Shown here: positions 17,988-27,705 of the stretch, piece after piece
Position numbering within the stretch: position 1 is the first letter of the stretch
Layout of the letters: every line of letters begins with the position of its first letter
Assembly (NCBI RefSeq): GCF_000423045.1
Contig: NZ_AUHF01000001.1
Coordinates: 372,001 to 436,000 of the forward strand
Source: Christiangramia portivictoriae DSM 23547
GTDB taxonomy: Bacteria > Bacteroidota > Bacteroidia > Flavobacteriales > Flavobacteriaceae
DNA: 64,000 nt
Reading direction: 5' to 3'
The notes under the pieces: model-generated
Seen by the model: the letters and a program-made list of their open reading frames with translations, nothing else
Told to the model about the DNA's origin: nothing
Databases searched by the model: none
Translations under genes and position numbers: made by a program

Positions 17988-19034
17988 ATGTCTAAGCCAA
18001 ATCAAACACTCGGAGAATTTATCATTGAAAACCAGTCAGATTTCCCGGGTTCTTCCGGAGAATTATCCAGACTTATCAATTCCATTAGGCTAGCGGCCAA
18101 AGTAGTAAACCACGAGGTGAACAAAGCCGGACTGGTGGATATTATTGGCGCTTATGGTGAGACGAATATTCAGGGGGAAGACCAGCAAAAGCTGGATGTT
18201 TATGCAAATAATAAGTTCATCCAGACCTTAACCAATCGTGAGATCGTTTGTGGGATCGCTTCCGAAGAAAATGATGATTTTATCCGGATCGAAGGGCATA
18301 AACGAGATCATAAGAATAAATATGTCGTATTGATGGATCCACTGGATGGAAGCTCAAATATAGACGTAAACGTTTCTGTAGGAACCATTTTTTCTATTTA
18401 CCAGAGAGTAACACCCATTGGCACTCCGGTTCAGAAAGAAGATTTTCTTCAGCCCGGCAATATGCAGGTGGCGGCGGGATATATTATTTATGGAACTTCA
18501 ACCATGTTAGTATACACTACAGGGCATGGCGTAAATGGGTTTACTTTGAATCCTGCACTTGGATCCTGGTATCTTTCGCATCCAGATATGAAATTTCCTG
18601 AAGATGGAAGGATCTATTCGATCAACGAAGGCAATTATATTCACTTTCCTCAGGGAGTGAAGGATTATATCAAATACTGCCAGGAGGAGCAGGGAGATCG
18701 CCCTTATACTTCCAGGTACATTGGTTCCATGGTATCAGACATTCACCGCAACATGATCAAAGGCGGGATCTTTATGTATCCAAAAAGCTCAAAAAACAAT
18801 AATGGAAAATTACGACTGCTTTACGAGTGCAATCCATTCGCGTATTTAACAGAGCAGGCGGGTGGTAAGGCCAGTGATGGTTTCCAGAGAATTATGGACA
18901 TAAAGCCTACCGAACTACATCAGCGCGTACCTTTCTTCTGCGGAAGCAAAAAAATGGTAGAAAAAGCTGAAGAATTCATGCGCAAAGCAGAAACTAAAGA
19001 TCAGTCTCAGTCATTATCCTTTTCAAGCAAATAA
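17988..19034 (+). CDS. fbp: Fructose-1,6-bisphosphatase, class I
   Basis: 348 aa. Hydrolyses fructose-1,6-bisphosphate to fructose-6-phosphate in gluconeogenesis. The metal-site motif [19 protein letters not shown] (~114-132) and the substrate-side Y(T)[13 protein letters not shown] near 240 are both present. Divergent from the GNAT pair (100-nt gap). The last ~15 residues are a low-complexity Ser/Gln/Lys tail, and the coding end overlaps the opposite gene by 28 bases, so the tail may be a recent extension. Confidence 0.95.
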   Translation: MSKPNQTLGEFIIENQSDFPGSSGELSRLINSIRLAAKVVNHEVNKAGLVDIIGAYGETNIQGEDQQKLDVYANNKFIQTLTNREIVCGIASEENDDFIRIEGHKRDHKNKYVVLMDPLDGSSNIDVNVSVGTIFSIYQRVTPIGTPVQKEDFLQPGNMQVAAGYIIYGTSTMLVYTTGHGVNGFTLNPALGSWYLSHPDMKFPEDGRIYSINEGNYIHFPQGVKDYIKYCQEEQGDRPYTSRYIGSMVSDIHRNMIKGGIFMYPKSSKNNNGKLRLLYECNPFAYLTEQAGGKASDGFQRIMDIKPTELHQRVPFFCGSKKMVEKAEEFMRKAETKDQSQSLSFSSK

Positions 19035-19438
19035 CGGTAATCTTCGAAATTTAACTGTCCGCTAAAGATCTGGATAGAACGCTCGATAATACCTTCAGAA
19101 GCCTGGCTGGAAAAACCAAGACCAATCGCGTAGCGCTTGATAAGTTCAGTTTCTTCTTCGTCGATCTCATTATCTGCAAAGATGATCTTGAAAAGATCGT
19201 GTAGCCGCTCTAATCTTCTTTCCACACTATTGGATCCGGTAAGAGGAAATGCTTTTGGGTTTTCGATCACCTTGGCATATTCTTCTTCGTTAATATCCAG
19301 TTTACGGGCAAATCTTTGAAGTAATTTCTCTTCTCTATCGTTAATCTCGCCATCAATGGCTGCAAGATTTACGATCGATGCAAAATGACTTAAGTTTCTT
19401 AGATGCTCTCCTGAGCCAAATAAATCTGAAAAGGACAT
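19007..19438 (-). CDS. TerB-family (tellurite-resistance-like) small acidic protein
   Basis: 143 aa, helical and acidic, no signal peptide. Repeated D/E motifs such as [15 protein letters not shown] (~27-41) and [18 protein letters not shown] (~89-106) are the two metal-binding-like helix pairs of the TerB fold. Usually encoded alone in flavobacteria; the role is unknown and tellurite resistance should not be assumed. Its 3' end overlaps the fbp 3' end by 28 nt on the opposite strand. Confidence 0.75.
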   Translation of the reverse strand: MSFSDLFGSGEHLRNLSHFASIVNLAAIDGEINDREEKLLQRFARKLDINEEEYAKVIENPKAFPLTGSNSVERRLERLHDLFKIIFADNEIDEEETELIKRYAIGLGFSSQASEGIIERSIQIFSGQLNFEDYRYLLEKDND

Positions 19439-19588
19439 TTGTATTATGATTTAGTCTTACAAATATAAAACTATCCCGCACTTTAATTATGCAAAGCCAG
19501 CATTATTCTTGTCTGTGGTTCGCTAATCTTTTCTTAATCCTTTCGGTGTGAATACAGTATTATTTAAATTCAATTTTCTTCAGAATTT

Positions 19589-20611
19589 ATGGAAACACCG
19601 CTACTGGCTTTTAACGACAAAGGAATTTACTGCGCTGCCGCAGATGTATACCTGGACCCCTGGAAACCTGTGGATAAGGCGATCATATCTCATGGTCATG
19701 CAGATCACAGCAGGTATGGTCACAATAAATATATCACCCATCACAGCAACGTACCCATTATTAGCCACCGGCTTGGAGAAATAAATGTGACCGGTAAAAA
19801 ATGGAATGAGAGCTTTACGATCAACGGAGTAAAATTTTCGTTGCATCCGGCAGGTCATATTATTGGTTCTTCGCAGATAAGGGTGGAATATAAAGGTGAA
19901 GTCTGGGTTTTTACCGGAGATTATAAGACGGAGGATGATGGTGTGGCTGTACCTTACGAGCCCGTGAAATGCCATACTTTCATTACAGAATGTACCTTTG
20001 GACTACCCGCTTTTAAATGGACTCCGCAGGCGCAGGTTTTTACTGAAATAAATAACTGGTGGGCACAAAACCAGGCCGACGGGAGGACTTCGGTACTCTT
20101 TGGTTATTCCCTCGGAAAAGCCCAGCGATTATTGAAACATCTGGATCCATCTATTGGAAAGATTTATACACACGGAGCCATCGAGAACATGACTGAAGTG
20201 TTACGTGCACAAATGGATTTTCATGAGACGACAAGAGTGACCAGGGAAACTACCAAAGCAGACCTGAAAGGAAATATCGTACTAGCCCCGGGAAGTGCCC
20301 ATGGCAGTACTTGGATAAGGAAAATGGTGCCTTATGTCACCGCATCAGCCAGTGGATGGATGACTTTTCGTGGCGCCAGAAGGAGAAGAGCAATCGATAA
20401 AGGTTTTGTACTGAGTGACCACTGCGACTGGCAGGGTTTGCTATCGTCTATCAAGGAAACCGGTTGCGAAAAAGTGATCTGTACCCATGGATATACAGAT
20501 ATATTTTCAAAATATCTTCGCGAACAGGGTTATGACGCACGAACTGAAGAAACTCAGTATGAAAGTGAAACAGGGCAACTGGAAAGCGATAAAGAAAAGG
20601 ATTCAGAATGA
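19589..20611 (+). CDS. Ligase-associated DNA exonuclease, metallo-beta-lactamase fold
   Basis: 340 aa. HGHADH at residues 35-40 is the HxHxDH di-zinc motif; further zinc ligands lie in HPAGHIIGSSQ (~90) and FTGDYKTEDDG (~112). Related to the MBL/beta-CASP mRNA-3'-end and Ysh1-type nucleases, and to the family named ligase-associated DNA damage response exonuclease. First gene of a three-gene repair module with 4-nt ATGA overlaps. It is likely to trim DNA ends before ligation (inference from context). Confidence 0.9.
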   Translation: METPLLAFNDKGIYCAAADVYLDPWKPVDKAIISHGHADHSRYGHNKYITHHSNVPIISHRLGEINVTGKKWNESFTINGVKFSLHPAGHIIGSSQIRVEYKGEVWVFTGDYKTEDDGVAVPYEPVKCHTFITECTFGLPAFKWTPQAQVFTEINNWWAQNQADGRTSVLFGYSLGKAQRLLKHLDPSIGKIYTHGAIENMTEVLRAQMDFHETTRVTRETTKADLKGNIVLAPGSAHGSTWIRKMVPYVTASASGWMTFRGARRRRAIDKGFVLSDHCDWQGLLSSIKETGCEKVICTHGYTDIFSKYLREQGYDARTEETQYESETGQLESDKEKDSE

Positions 20612-22203
20612 GAGCATTTGCAGATTTGATCAAAACACTGGACAGCACCAATAAAACTACCCTCAAAGTAGAAGCTCTTACCGAGTATTTTAAAAATGCT
20701 GAAGATAAGGACAAGGTCTGGACCATTGCGATCCTGAGTCATAGAAGACCACCACGACCTGTAAATACTACACTTATGCGGGAATGGGCTTCAGAATTAG
20801 CGAATATCCCGCTCTGGCTGTTTGAAGAATCCTATCATATTGTTGGAGATCTCGCTGAAACCATTGCACTTGTGATTCCGAAGAGTGACAGTTCTACGGA
20901 AAAGAGTCTGAATCAATTCTTACAGGAAATTCTCGAATTAAAGAAGAAGCCTGAAGATGTCAAGAAAGAATACCTCTTTGATAATTGGTTGAATCTCAAC
21001 TATTATGAACGCTTTGTATTTACCAAACTTATAACCGGAAGTTTTCGAATAGGAGTGAGTCAGAAATTAATGACTCGTGCGCTGGCAAAAGCTACAGATA
21101 TCGATGAAGATATTCTTGCATTTAAATTGATGGGGAACTGGGAACCTTCGAAAATCACCTATAATAAGCTGATTCTGGAAGAAAATGAAGAAGATTTTCT
21201 TTCTAAACCTTATCCATTCTATCTTGCTTACGCAATTGAAGATGAACCTGGTGCACTTGGAGATGTTTCAGAATGGAGCGCCGAGCATAAATGGGATGGC
21301 ATACGTTCGCAGGTAATTATTAGAAATGACCAGTTATTTGTATGGTCGCGTGGAGAGGAACTGGTAACCGATAAATATCCTGAATTTGAAGCGCTGGTTG
21401 GCGTTGTTCCCAATGGGACGGTAATCGACGGTGAAATTTTGCCATTTCCAGATGGTGAGATTGGAACTTTTAATGATCTTCAAACCAGGATAGGTCGAAA
21501 AAATGTTAGTAAGAAACTACTCGAAAAAACACCGGTTATTCTAAAAGCTTATGATATTCTGGAATGGGAAGGTGAAGATATTCGGAATACCGCCTTTGGA
21601 GAAAGACGTGAGATCCTGGAAAAGCTATATCACGAAGTTCGAAGCGAAGAGCTGCCTCTGCATCTTTCTGAAAGTATACGGTTTAAAACCTGGGAAGAAG
21701 CCGCTGTGGAGCGCGAAAATTCAAGAGAGGTAAAGTCGGAAGGACTAATGCTGAAAAGACTGGATTCTCCGTACCTCGTAGGGAGAAAAAAAGGAGACTG
21801 GTGGAAATGGAAAGTTGATCCTCTAACCATAGATGCTGTTCTTACCTATGCTATGCGAGGTCATGGAAGGCGAAGTAATTTATTTACAGATTACACATTC
21901 GGGCTTTGGGATGACGAAAAAAAGGAGCTGGTCACTTTCGCAAAGGCTTACTCTGGTTTAACCGATAAAGAATTTAGAAAGCTGGATGCCTGGATCAAAA
22001 GAAATACGCTGGACCGCTTTGGCCCGGTTAGAAGTGTTACTCCGCATTATGTATTCGAAATTGCTTTTGAAGGAATTGCAGAATCCAAAAGACATAAAAG
22101 TGGCGTTGCTACCAGATTTCCCAGGATACTTCGCTGGAGATTAGATAAAAAGATCGAGGAAGCCAATACGCTCGAAGATCTAAAAGCGCTCATACCATCA
22201 TGA
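20608..22203 (+). CDS. ATP-dependent DNA ligase (ligase-associated repair operon)
   Basis: 531 aa. The nucleotidyltransferase motif I is HKWDGIR with the AMP-accepting Lys228; motif V/VI region KWKVDPLTIDAVL is near 405. An N-terminal helical DNA-binding domain (~1-200) and a C-terminal OB fold complete a bacterial LigB/LigC-like enzyme. NAD-dependent LigA is expected elsewhere as the replicative ligase. Start and stop codons overlap the flanking exonuclease and helicase genes by 4 nt each, so the three are made as a unit. Confidence 0.93.
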   Translation: MRAFADLIKTLDSTNKTTLKVEALTEYFKNAEDKDKVWTIAILSHRRPPRPVNTTLMREWASELANIPLWLFEESYHIVGDLAETIALVIPKSDSSTEKSLNQFLQEILELKKKPEDVKKEYLFDNWLNLNYYERFVFTKLITGSFRIGVSQKLMTRALAKATDIDEDILAFKLMGNWEPSKITYNKLILEENEEDFLSKPYPFYLAYAIEDEPGALGDVSEWSAEHKWDGIRSQVIIRNDQLFVWSRGEELVTDKYPEFEALVGVVPNGTVIDGEILPFPDGEIGTFNDLQTRIGRKNVSKKLLEKTPVILKAYDILEWEGEDIRNTAFGERREILEKLYHEVRSEELPLHLSESIRFKTWEEAAVERENSREVKSEGLMLKRLDSPYLVGRKKGDWWKWKVDPLTIDAVLTYAMRGHGRRSNLFTDYTFGLWDDEKKELVTFAKAYSGLTDKEFRKLDAWIKRNTLDRFGPVRSVTPHYVFEIAFEGIAESKRHKSGVATRFPRILRWRLDKKIEEANTLEDLKALIPS

Positions 22204-24668
22204 AGCCCGCAGAACTCATAGGACTGGCAGACGACTGGTTTGCGGGACAGGACTGGAAACCTTTTAAATTCCAGAAGGATACCTGGACCGCCTATCTTCA
22301 GAAGAAAAACGGACTCTTAAATGCGCCTACCGGAAGTGGTAAAACTTACGCATTGTGGGTGCCAATAGTACTGGAGTATATTCGTAAAAACCCAGACTAT
22401 AAAACGAAGCACAAGAAAGGTTTAAAGGCGATCTGGATCACCCCGCTTAGAGCTTTAAGTGTTGAGATCGAGCAGGCCGCTTCACGCTTTGCGGAAGAAA
22501 TGGGAACACAGTTCACGGTAGGCATCAGGACCGGTGATACTTCGCAGAAGGATAGAGCCGCCCAGAAACGATCCATGCCAGATCTGCTCATTACAACTCC
22601 TGAAAGCCTGCAATTACTGTTGGCTTCAAAGAACTATGATAAAACGTTCAGGGATCTGCAGGCCATCGTAATCGATGAGTGGCACGAACTGCTGGGGACC
22701 AAAAGAGGTGTCCAGATAGAATTGGCTCTTTCCCGATTAAAAAGCATCTCTAGTGATTTAAGGATCTGGGGAATTTCAGCAACTATCGGAAATCTGGATC
22801 AGGCAAGAGAAGTACTGCTTGGACCCGGTTCTGCAGCATTAGAAAATTCGGTTTTAGTAAGAGCATTTTTAAAAAAGAAAATCGATGTTCGCTCCATTAT
22901 TCCGAAGAAAATGGAAAAATTCCCCTGGCGTGGACATTTAGGGCTGCATTTACTGGATGATGTAGTGCCCATCATCAAAGAATCCCGAACCACGTTGTTA
23001 TTTACCAATACACGCTCACAATGCGAGCTCTGGTTTCAGAAATTGTTAAGTAAATATCCGGAATTTGCCGGGGAAGTAGCCATGCACCACGGTAGTATCA
23101 ACAAAGAAACAAGGCTCTGGGTTGAGCAGGCGATAAGAAATGAAAGTTTGAAGGCGGTGGTTTGCACTTCCAGTCTGGATCTTGGAGTAGACTTTGCCCC
23201 AGTGGAAACGATCGTGCAAATTGGCGGCCCCAAAGGTGTAGCGAGATTTTTACAGAGAGCGGGGAGAAGCGGCCACCAGCCGGGAAAAGTAAGTTTGATC
23301 TATTTCCTGCCAACTCATGCTATAGAATTGATCGAGGCTGCGGCTTTACAAAAGGCGGTGGTTAAGAAGGCAGTGGAAGATAGGGTGCCTTACCTCATGA
23401 GTTTTGATGTTCTGGTACAGTATTTAAACACCCTGGCAGTTTCCAACGGATTTTTTCCCAGGGATATTTTTCCTGAAATAGCCAGTACATTTTGCTTCCA
23501 GGGAATTACTGAAGATGAATGGCGTTGGATCCTTAATTTTATTACTAAAGGTAGCCAGAGCCTGCAATCTTACGATGAATATAAAAAAGTGGAAATCGAG
23601 GAAGACGGCAGGTTTAAGATCAACAACCGTGGTGTAGCCATGCGGCACCGACTTCAAATTGGAACGATCGTTAGCGATGCGGTATTGAGCGTAAAATATA
23701 TCAAGGGTGGCTATATAGGAACTATGGAAGAGTTCTTTATTTCCAAATTAAAACCCGGTGATGTTTTCACTTTTGCCGGCAGAAACCTTGAGCTTGTACG
23801 TATCAAGAACATGCAGGTGCTGGTTAGGAAATCCAAAAAGAAGACAGCGAAGGTTCCCAGCTGGTCGGGAGGAAGAATGACATTCTCGGCTCAAATGAGC
23901 GAATTGTTGCGGGATGAGATGTATGAAGCTTCTGCTTTGGAACAGGACGAGAAAACCAGTCCGGAATTTGAAGCATTAAAACCTATTTTTAAAAGACAGC
24001 AAAGAGATTCGATCATTCCAAAGGCCGATGAATTCCTAATAGAAACATTTAAAACCAGGGAAGGTTACCATGCGGTTTTCTATCCATTTGATGGCAGGTT
24101 CGTGCACGAAGCTTTAGGGAGTTTGCTGGCATACCGTATTAGTTTACTAGTGCCCATCAGTTTTTCGATCGCCTTCAATGATTACGGGTTCGAATTACTT
24201 TCAGACCAGGAGATCGATATGCAGCAGGTACTGGATAATAATCTTTTTTCTGCAGCCTATCTAATGGATGATCTGTATAAAAGTTTGAATGCTACAGAAA
24301 TGGCACGTAGAAAGTTTCGTGATATCGCTGTGATTGCCGGACTGGTATTTACAGGTTATCCCAATAAACTGATCAAGAGCAAACACCTGCAGTCAAATTC
24401 TCAATTATTGTTCAGTGTTTTCAGGGATTATGAGGAAGATAACCTGTTATATCAACAAGCCTTTCGGGAGACATTCGAACATCAACTGGAAGAAGGGAGA
24501 TTAAGAATCTCCCTTGATAGAATTTCTAAGCAAACGATCGTCTGGAAAAAATGTGCAAAACCAACACCCTTCTCATTTCCTATTATCACAGACAGAATGC
24601 GTGAAAAATTATCTTCAGAAAAGCTGGAGGATAGGATCAAAAGAATGTTGAAGCAATTAGAGGTTTAG
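22200..24668 (+). CDS. Ligase-associated DEXH-box DNA helicase (Lhr-like)
   Basis: 822 aa. Superfamily 2 helicase: Walker A GSGKT at 45-49 (Lys48), DEWH box near 160, motif III GISATIGNL near 190, and motif VI QRAGRSGHQPG near 355-365. The winged-helix and Lhr-core C-terminal region follows. The family (DNA-ligase-associated DEXH helicase) is encoded with the ligase and MBL nuclease in many bacteria. The fourth partner of that set, the phosphoesterase PdeM, is not downstream here. Its end overlaps the convergent YagU-like gene by 4 nt. Confidence 0.93.
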   Translation: MKPAELIGLADDWFAGQDWKPFKFQKDTWTAYLQKKNGLLNAPTGSGKTYALWVPIVLEYIRKNPDYKTKHKKGLKAIWITPLRALSVEIEQAASRFAEEMGTQFTVGIRTGDTSQKDRAAQKRSMPDLLITTPESLQLLLASKNYDKTFRDLQAIVIDEWHELLGTKRGVQIELALSRLKSISSDLRIWGISATIGNLDQAREVLLGPGSAALENSVLVRAFLKKKIDVRSIIPKKMEKFPWRGHLGLHLLDDVVPIIKESRTTLLFTNTRSQCELWFQKLLSKYPEFAGEVAMHHGSINKETRLWVEQAIRNESLKAVVCTSSLDLGVDFAPVETIVQIGGPKGVARFLQRAGRSGHQPGKVSLIYFLPTHAIELIEAAALQKAVVKKAVEDRVPYLMSFDVLVQYLNTLAVSNGFFPRDIFPEIASTFCFQGITEDEWRWILNFITKGSQSLQSYDEYKKVEIEEDGRFKINNRGVAMRHRLQIGTIVSDAVLSVKYIKGGYIGTMEEFFISKLKPGDVFTFAGRNLELVRIKNMQVLVRKSKKKTAKVPSWSGGRMTFSAQMSELLRDEMYEASALEQDEKTSPEFEALKPIFKRQQRDSIIPKADEFLIETFKTREGYHAVFYPFDGRFVHEALGSLLAYRISLLVPISFSIAFNDYGFELLSDQEIDMQQVLDNNLFSAAYLMDDLYKSLNATEMARRKFRDIAVIAGLVFTGYPNKLIKSKHLQSNSQLLFSVFRDYEEDNLLYQQAFRETFEHQLEEGRLRISLDRISKQTIVWKKCAKPTPFSFPIITDRMREKLSSEKLEDRIKRMLKQLEV

Positions 24669-25174
24669 TTGCTCTCTCTCATTTGTTTATCGATGTAATG
24701 TCTAACGAGTTCTGTAGTGACACCGAAAGCGACATGCGCAAAAAGCTCGTTGATCTGCATTCTAATTGGAACATCTGTTGGTTTTGGTTCAAGACCAAGA
24801 ATAGGTAGCGAAGTTTCGTGAGTGGAAGCCCATGTTGTGGCGCCAAAAATCACCCCATCCATAGGTTTAAGACCAAAACGATTTTTCTTACCATAACCAT
24901 AAGCTGCACCAAGGGAACCACCCATTGGAATATTCACCAGTTGCTCTGCCAGTGCTTCATTATGTGTACTTACAGGGCTACCCGTAATTTTTATAGAAAG
25001 ATCATCCACGATTTTCATCTGGGAAGATTGCTGGTCAATTTCTCTAACGGGCAATACCTGCTCGATAAGGGTTTTTACTGCTGTCCCGGCAAGACCACCA
25101 ATAAAACCTGAAATTACACTTCGACTTGTGTTAGAAACATATGAATCCTTCTGAAAGAAATTTGCTACACTCAT
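24665..25174 (-). CDS. YagU-like (DUF1440) predicted membrane protein
   Basis: 169 aa. An N-terminal Gly-rich hydrophobic segment (ISGFIGGLAGTAVKTLIEQ, ~22-40), a second around 87-95 and a C-terminal ELFAHVAFGVTTELVRHY resemble the YagU/DUF1440 layout (cytoplasmic-membrane proteins linked to acid response in E. coli). The match is by general pattern only. Monocistronic by position: divergent from the nitrilase gene and convergent with the helicase gene. Confidence 0.5.
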   Translation of the reverse strand: MSVANFFQKDSYVSNTSRSVISGFIGGLAGTAVKTLIEQVLPVREIDQQSSQMKIVDDLSIKITGSPVSTHNEALAEQLVNIPMGGSLGAAYGYGKKNRFGLKPMDGVIFGATTWASTHETSLPILGLEPKPTDVPIRMQINELFAHVAFGVTTELVRHYIDKQMRESN

Positions 25175-25240
25175 GATTTTGATTTTTTTGTGGATTAAAA
25201 CTATTTATAACGCGGGTGCTGCACAATGATTTAACACCGC

Positions 25241-25274
25241 TTTGGCACAGCTTTACACGAATTTTATATTTTTG
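25241..25274 (+). promoter_or_regulatory. Promoter of the nitrilase-family gene
   Basis: TTTG at 25241-25244 (-33) and TATTTTTG at 25267-25274 (-7), spaced 22 nt. The -7 box ends three bases before the ATG at 25278, so the transcript would start at or in the start codon. Confidence 0.6.
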
Positions 25275-25277
25275 AGT

Positions 25278-26057
25278 ATGGATGAAAAATTAAATGTCGC
25301 GATAATTCAGGCTGAACTCGAATGGGAACATATCGATGCAAACCTGGAAATGTTTTCAGAAAAGATCAAAGGGATCAGTGAGAAGGCAGAACTCATTGTG
25401 TTGCCCGAAATGTTCACCACTGGTTTTAGTATGAATGCTGAAAACCTGGCTGAAGAAACAGAGGGTAAGACCCTGAATTGGATGATCAAAACGGCTAAGC
25501 ATAAAAATGCTGCAATCACCGGAAGTGTGATCATCAAAGAAAATGGTGCATATTATAACCGACTCTTTTTTGTGTTTCCTGATGGGAATTACAAGAATTA
25601 TGACAAAAGACACACCTTTACTCTGGCAAAGGAACATCTTACGTATACTGCCGGAAAAGATCGATTAATCGTGGAATACAAAGGCTGGAAAATTTGTCCG
25701 CTGGTTTGTTACGATCTGAGATTCCCGGTTTGGGCCAGAAATACTGAAGATTATGATGTACTTATCTACGTTGCCAACTGGCCGGAAAAGCGTGTGAATG
25801 CCTGGGACGCGCTACTGAAGGCGCGCGCGATAGAAAACATGAGTTATTGCATAGGTCTAAACAGGACCGGTGAAGATGGAGACGGGTATGTATATAATGG
25901 ACATTCAGCCGCTTATGATGTTTTAGGAAATGCGATAACAGGTCTGGATCGAGCTGAAGAATTCGTGGAAGAATTCGAACTTTCCAAACAGGCGCTCATG
26001 GAAACCCGTGATAAACTTAAGTTCCTGCAGGATCGTGATGCCTTTAGTCTAGAATAA
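25278..26057 (+). CDS. Nitrilase-superfamily amidase, omega-amidase (YafV/NIT2) type
   Basis: 259 aa from the ATG at 25278. Catalytic triad visible: Glu in LPEMFTTGF (~43), Lys in YDKRHTFTLAKEH (~110) and Cys in PLVCYDLRFP (~145). MFTTGFSMNAENLAEE closely matches E. coli YafV. Omega-amidases hydrolyse 2-oxoglutaramate or 2-oxosuccinamate, a metabolite-repair and methionine-salvage side reaction. The frame extends 12 codons upstream through a TTG, but that would lie before the -7 box. Its 3' end overlaps the opposite gene by 14 nt. Confidence 0.88.
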   Translation: MDEKLNVAIIQAELEWEHIDANLEMFSEKIKGISEKAELIVLPEMFTTGFSMNAENLAEETEGKTLNWMIKTAKHKNAAITGSVIIKENGAYYNRLFFVFPDGNYKNYDKRHTFTLAKEHLTYTAGKDRLIVEYKGWKICPLVCYDLRFPVWARNTEDYDVLIYVANWPEKRVNAWDALLKARAIENMSYCIGLNRTGEDGDGYVYNGHSAAYDVLGNAITGLDRAEEFVEEFELSKQALMETRDKLKFLQDRDAFSLE

Positions 26058-27648
26058 ACGTATAAGGCTGATCCCAGTTAGCACGAACTTCCAGCGTATC
26101 TCTTAAATACTGAATTCTTTCCGGCTGAAGCTTCTTCAGGAAATTACCGGTGTCCCACTTTCGATTTGCATTGCTATCGAAAATGACACGCACCAGGATA
26201 TCACCTGGATTGAGATAATTGAACGTGAAATTTGATCGGTCTTCTGAATATTGCTCCGCCAGGACTTCACCTTTGGTATTAGTTAGTTGTACGATCACCG
26301 GAAATTGTTGGATATTCTGAAGATTGATGATCATAGTTCCAAATGCTGAAAGATCTTTTGTAGTAATGTTCTTGTAAATCGTGTCATTGGTTTCTTCGAA
26401 GAGATCTGTGATCGCGCCTGGAAATGCGGTAATGTTGTAAGTGTTTGAAGGTTTTTTTTCAAACTTCAATCGTACTTCATTCAGCAATGGATCAAATTCA
26501 GCTTGAAATGGAACATCTACAGAGTCCATATCCATGATCCTTATCTGGGTTGCCGCATAATCTGTAATGGGTGTGTTGGCTTTTAATTTAAAGTCTTTGA
26601 TCAAATCTCCATTTTCGGTAGTGACCATCAGGGAGTCTCTTTCGAGTTTGCCCATTCTGGCGATCAGGGTATCTCTTGTTCCCGGAGAATTCACTTCAAA
26701 TATAAGGGTATCAAGTTCTGGGCTGGTATTATACCAGTAATACAAAGTATCCTTTACAGGGTCTTTGATTATTCGAGAGCGAAAACCTTCAGGCCTGGCA
26801 GAAAGCAAATCGATAGTAATGCTATCTGGATCTGCATAGCCTTCAAATCCAAAGATGAGCTGGTTTCCTTTAAAATGACTGGGTCTCTTAGGCTCAAACT
26901 CCAATTGTTCCTTAAAGACTGTGAGTTCAAATGTTTCTTCAGTAGGAATTGTGATATCGCCTTCTACAAAACCAATCTTTTCTTTTTTTGGATTATAAAG
27001 GTAATTGTCATTGCTATCCATTAAAGCGATCATTCTGTACGTTCCAGCCTTCAGATTTTCCAGGCTGAAATTGAATGTACTGTCCTGGGAGTAGGTGATA
27101 TATCTAGGAGTTTTTTTGTAAACTATGGAATCTGTATAGGAAGTGTCAGCTTCATAAAGCATGATAGATATTACTTCGGCAGGTTCCTTCAGCTTAGCGT
27201 CTTTAACAGTTCCTGAAATGGCCAGTGAATCTATATAATCTCCTGTTGAAAATACATATTTGAAATACTCATACGGGTTTCCCTCATTATTATCTACGAT
27301 CGATTTTCCGAAGTTGATCGCATACGTCGTGTTTTCTTCCAGCGTATCGGTAATTTCTATTTTGATATCTTTTCGAGCGGTTCCCAATGGCATGATATTA
27401 GGTTTTGGGACCATTGGAGGAGAAATAATGATCTGCTGAGAAGGTTTGTCCAGCTTAATATACTCATCAAAGTAAATTCTTATTTCCTCTTTGTTGAAAT
27501 TGGTGGTGAAATTTTCAGGATTTGCTCTTAAGAATTTTGGTGGATCTTCATCTACCGGTCCGCCCTCGGGCATCCCTTTCTTTGCACACTGTACTGTGGA
27601 GAACAGAAGTATCAAAACTAGAATAAAACCGGGTACTTTTTTCTTCAT
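26044..27648 (-). CDS. Ig-like (Big_5/SbsA-type) domain lipoprotein
   Basis: 534 aa. A lipoprotein signal peptide ends STVQC (Cys21); the mature protein starts with a GMPEGGPVDEDPPKF segment, then an SbsA-like Ig domain (~35-125, ending before YEYFKYVFSTGDY). Long beta-rich modules follow (CnaB/prealbumin-like, AGTYRMIALMDSNDNYLYNP near 205), with a second similar module at the C-terminus. Acidic residues are not placed right after Cys21, so surface export is uncertain. Predicted cell-envelope structural protein of unknown task, conserved in Bacteroidota. Convergent overlap of 14 nt with the nitrilase gene; probably in one unit with comF 57 nt upstream. Confidence 0.82.
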   Translation of the reverse strand: MKKKVPGFILVLILLFSTVQCAKKGMPEGGPVDEDPPKFLRANPENFTTNFNKEEIRIYFDEYIKLDKPSQQIIISPPMVPKPNIMPLGTARKDIKIEITDTLEENTTYAINFGKSIVDNNEGNPYEYFKYVFSTGDYIDSLAISGTVKDAKLKEPAEVISIMLYEADTSYTDSIVYKKTPRYITYSQDSTFNFSLENLKAGTYRMIALMDSNDNYLYNPKKEKIGFVEGDITIPTEETFELTVFKEQLEFEPKRPSHFKGNQLIFGFEGYADPDSITIDLLSARPEGFRSRIIKDPVKDTLYYWYNTSPELDTLIFEVNSPGTRDTLIARMGKLERDSLMVTTENGDLIKDFKLKANTPITDYAATQIRIMDMDSVDVPFQAEFDPLLNEVRLKFEKKPSNTYNITAFPGAITDLFEETNDTIYKNITTKDLSAFGTMIINLQNIQQFPVIVQLTNTKGEVLAEQYSEDRSNFTFNYLNPGDILVRVIFDSNANRKWDTGNFLKKLQPERIQYLRDTLEVRANWDQPYTFILD

Positions 27649-27705
27649 GAATAAAAAGGAATTCTTTTAGCAAAGAAACAATTATTTTGAATTACAACGT
27701 AATGC

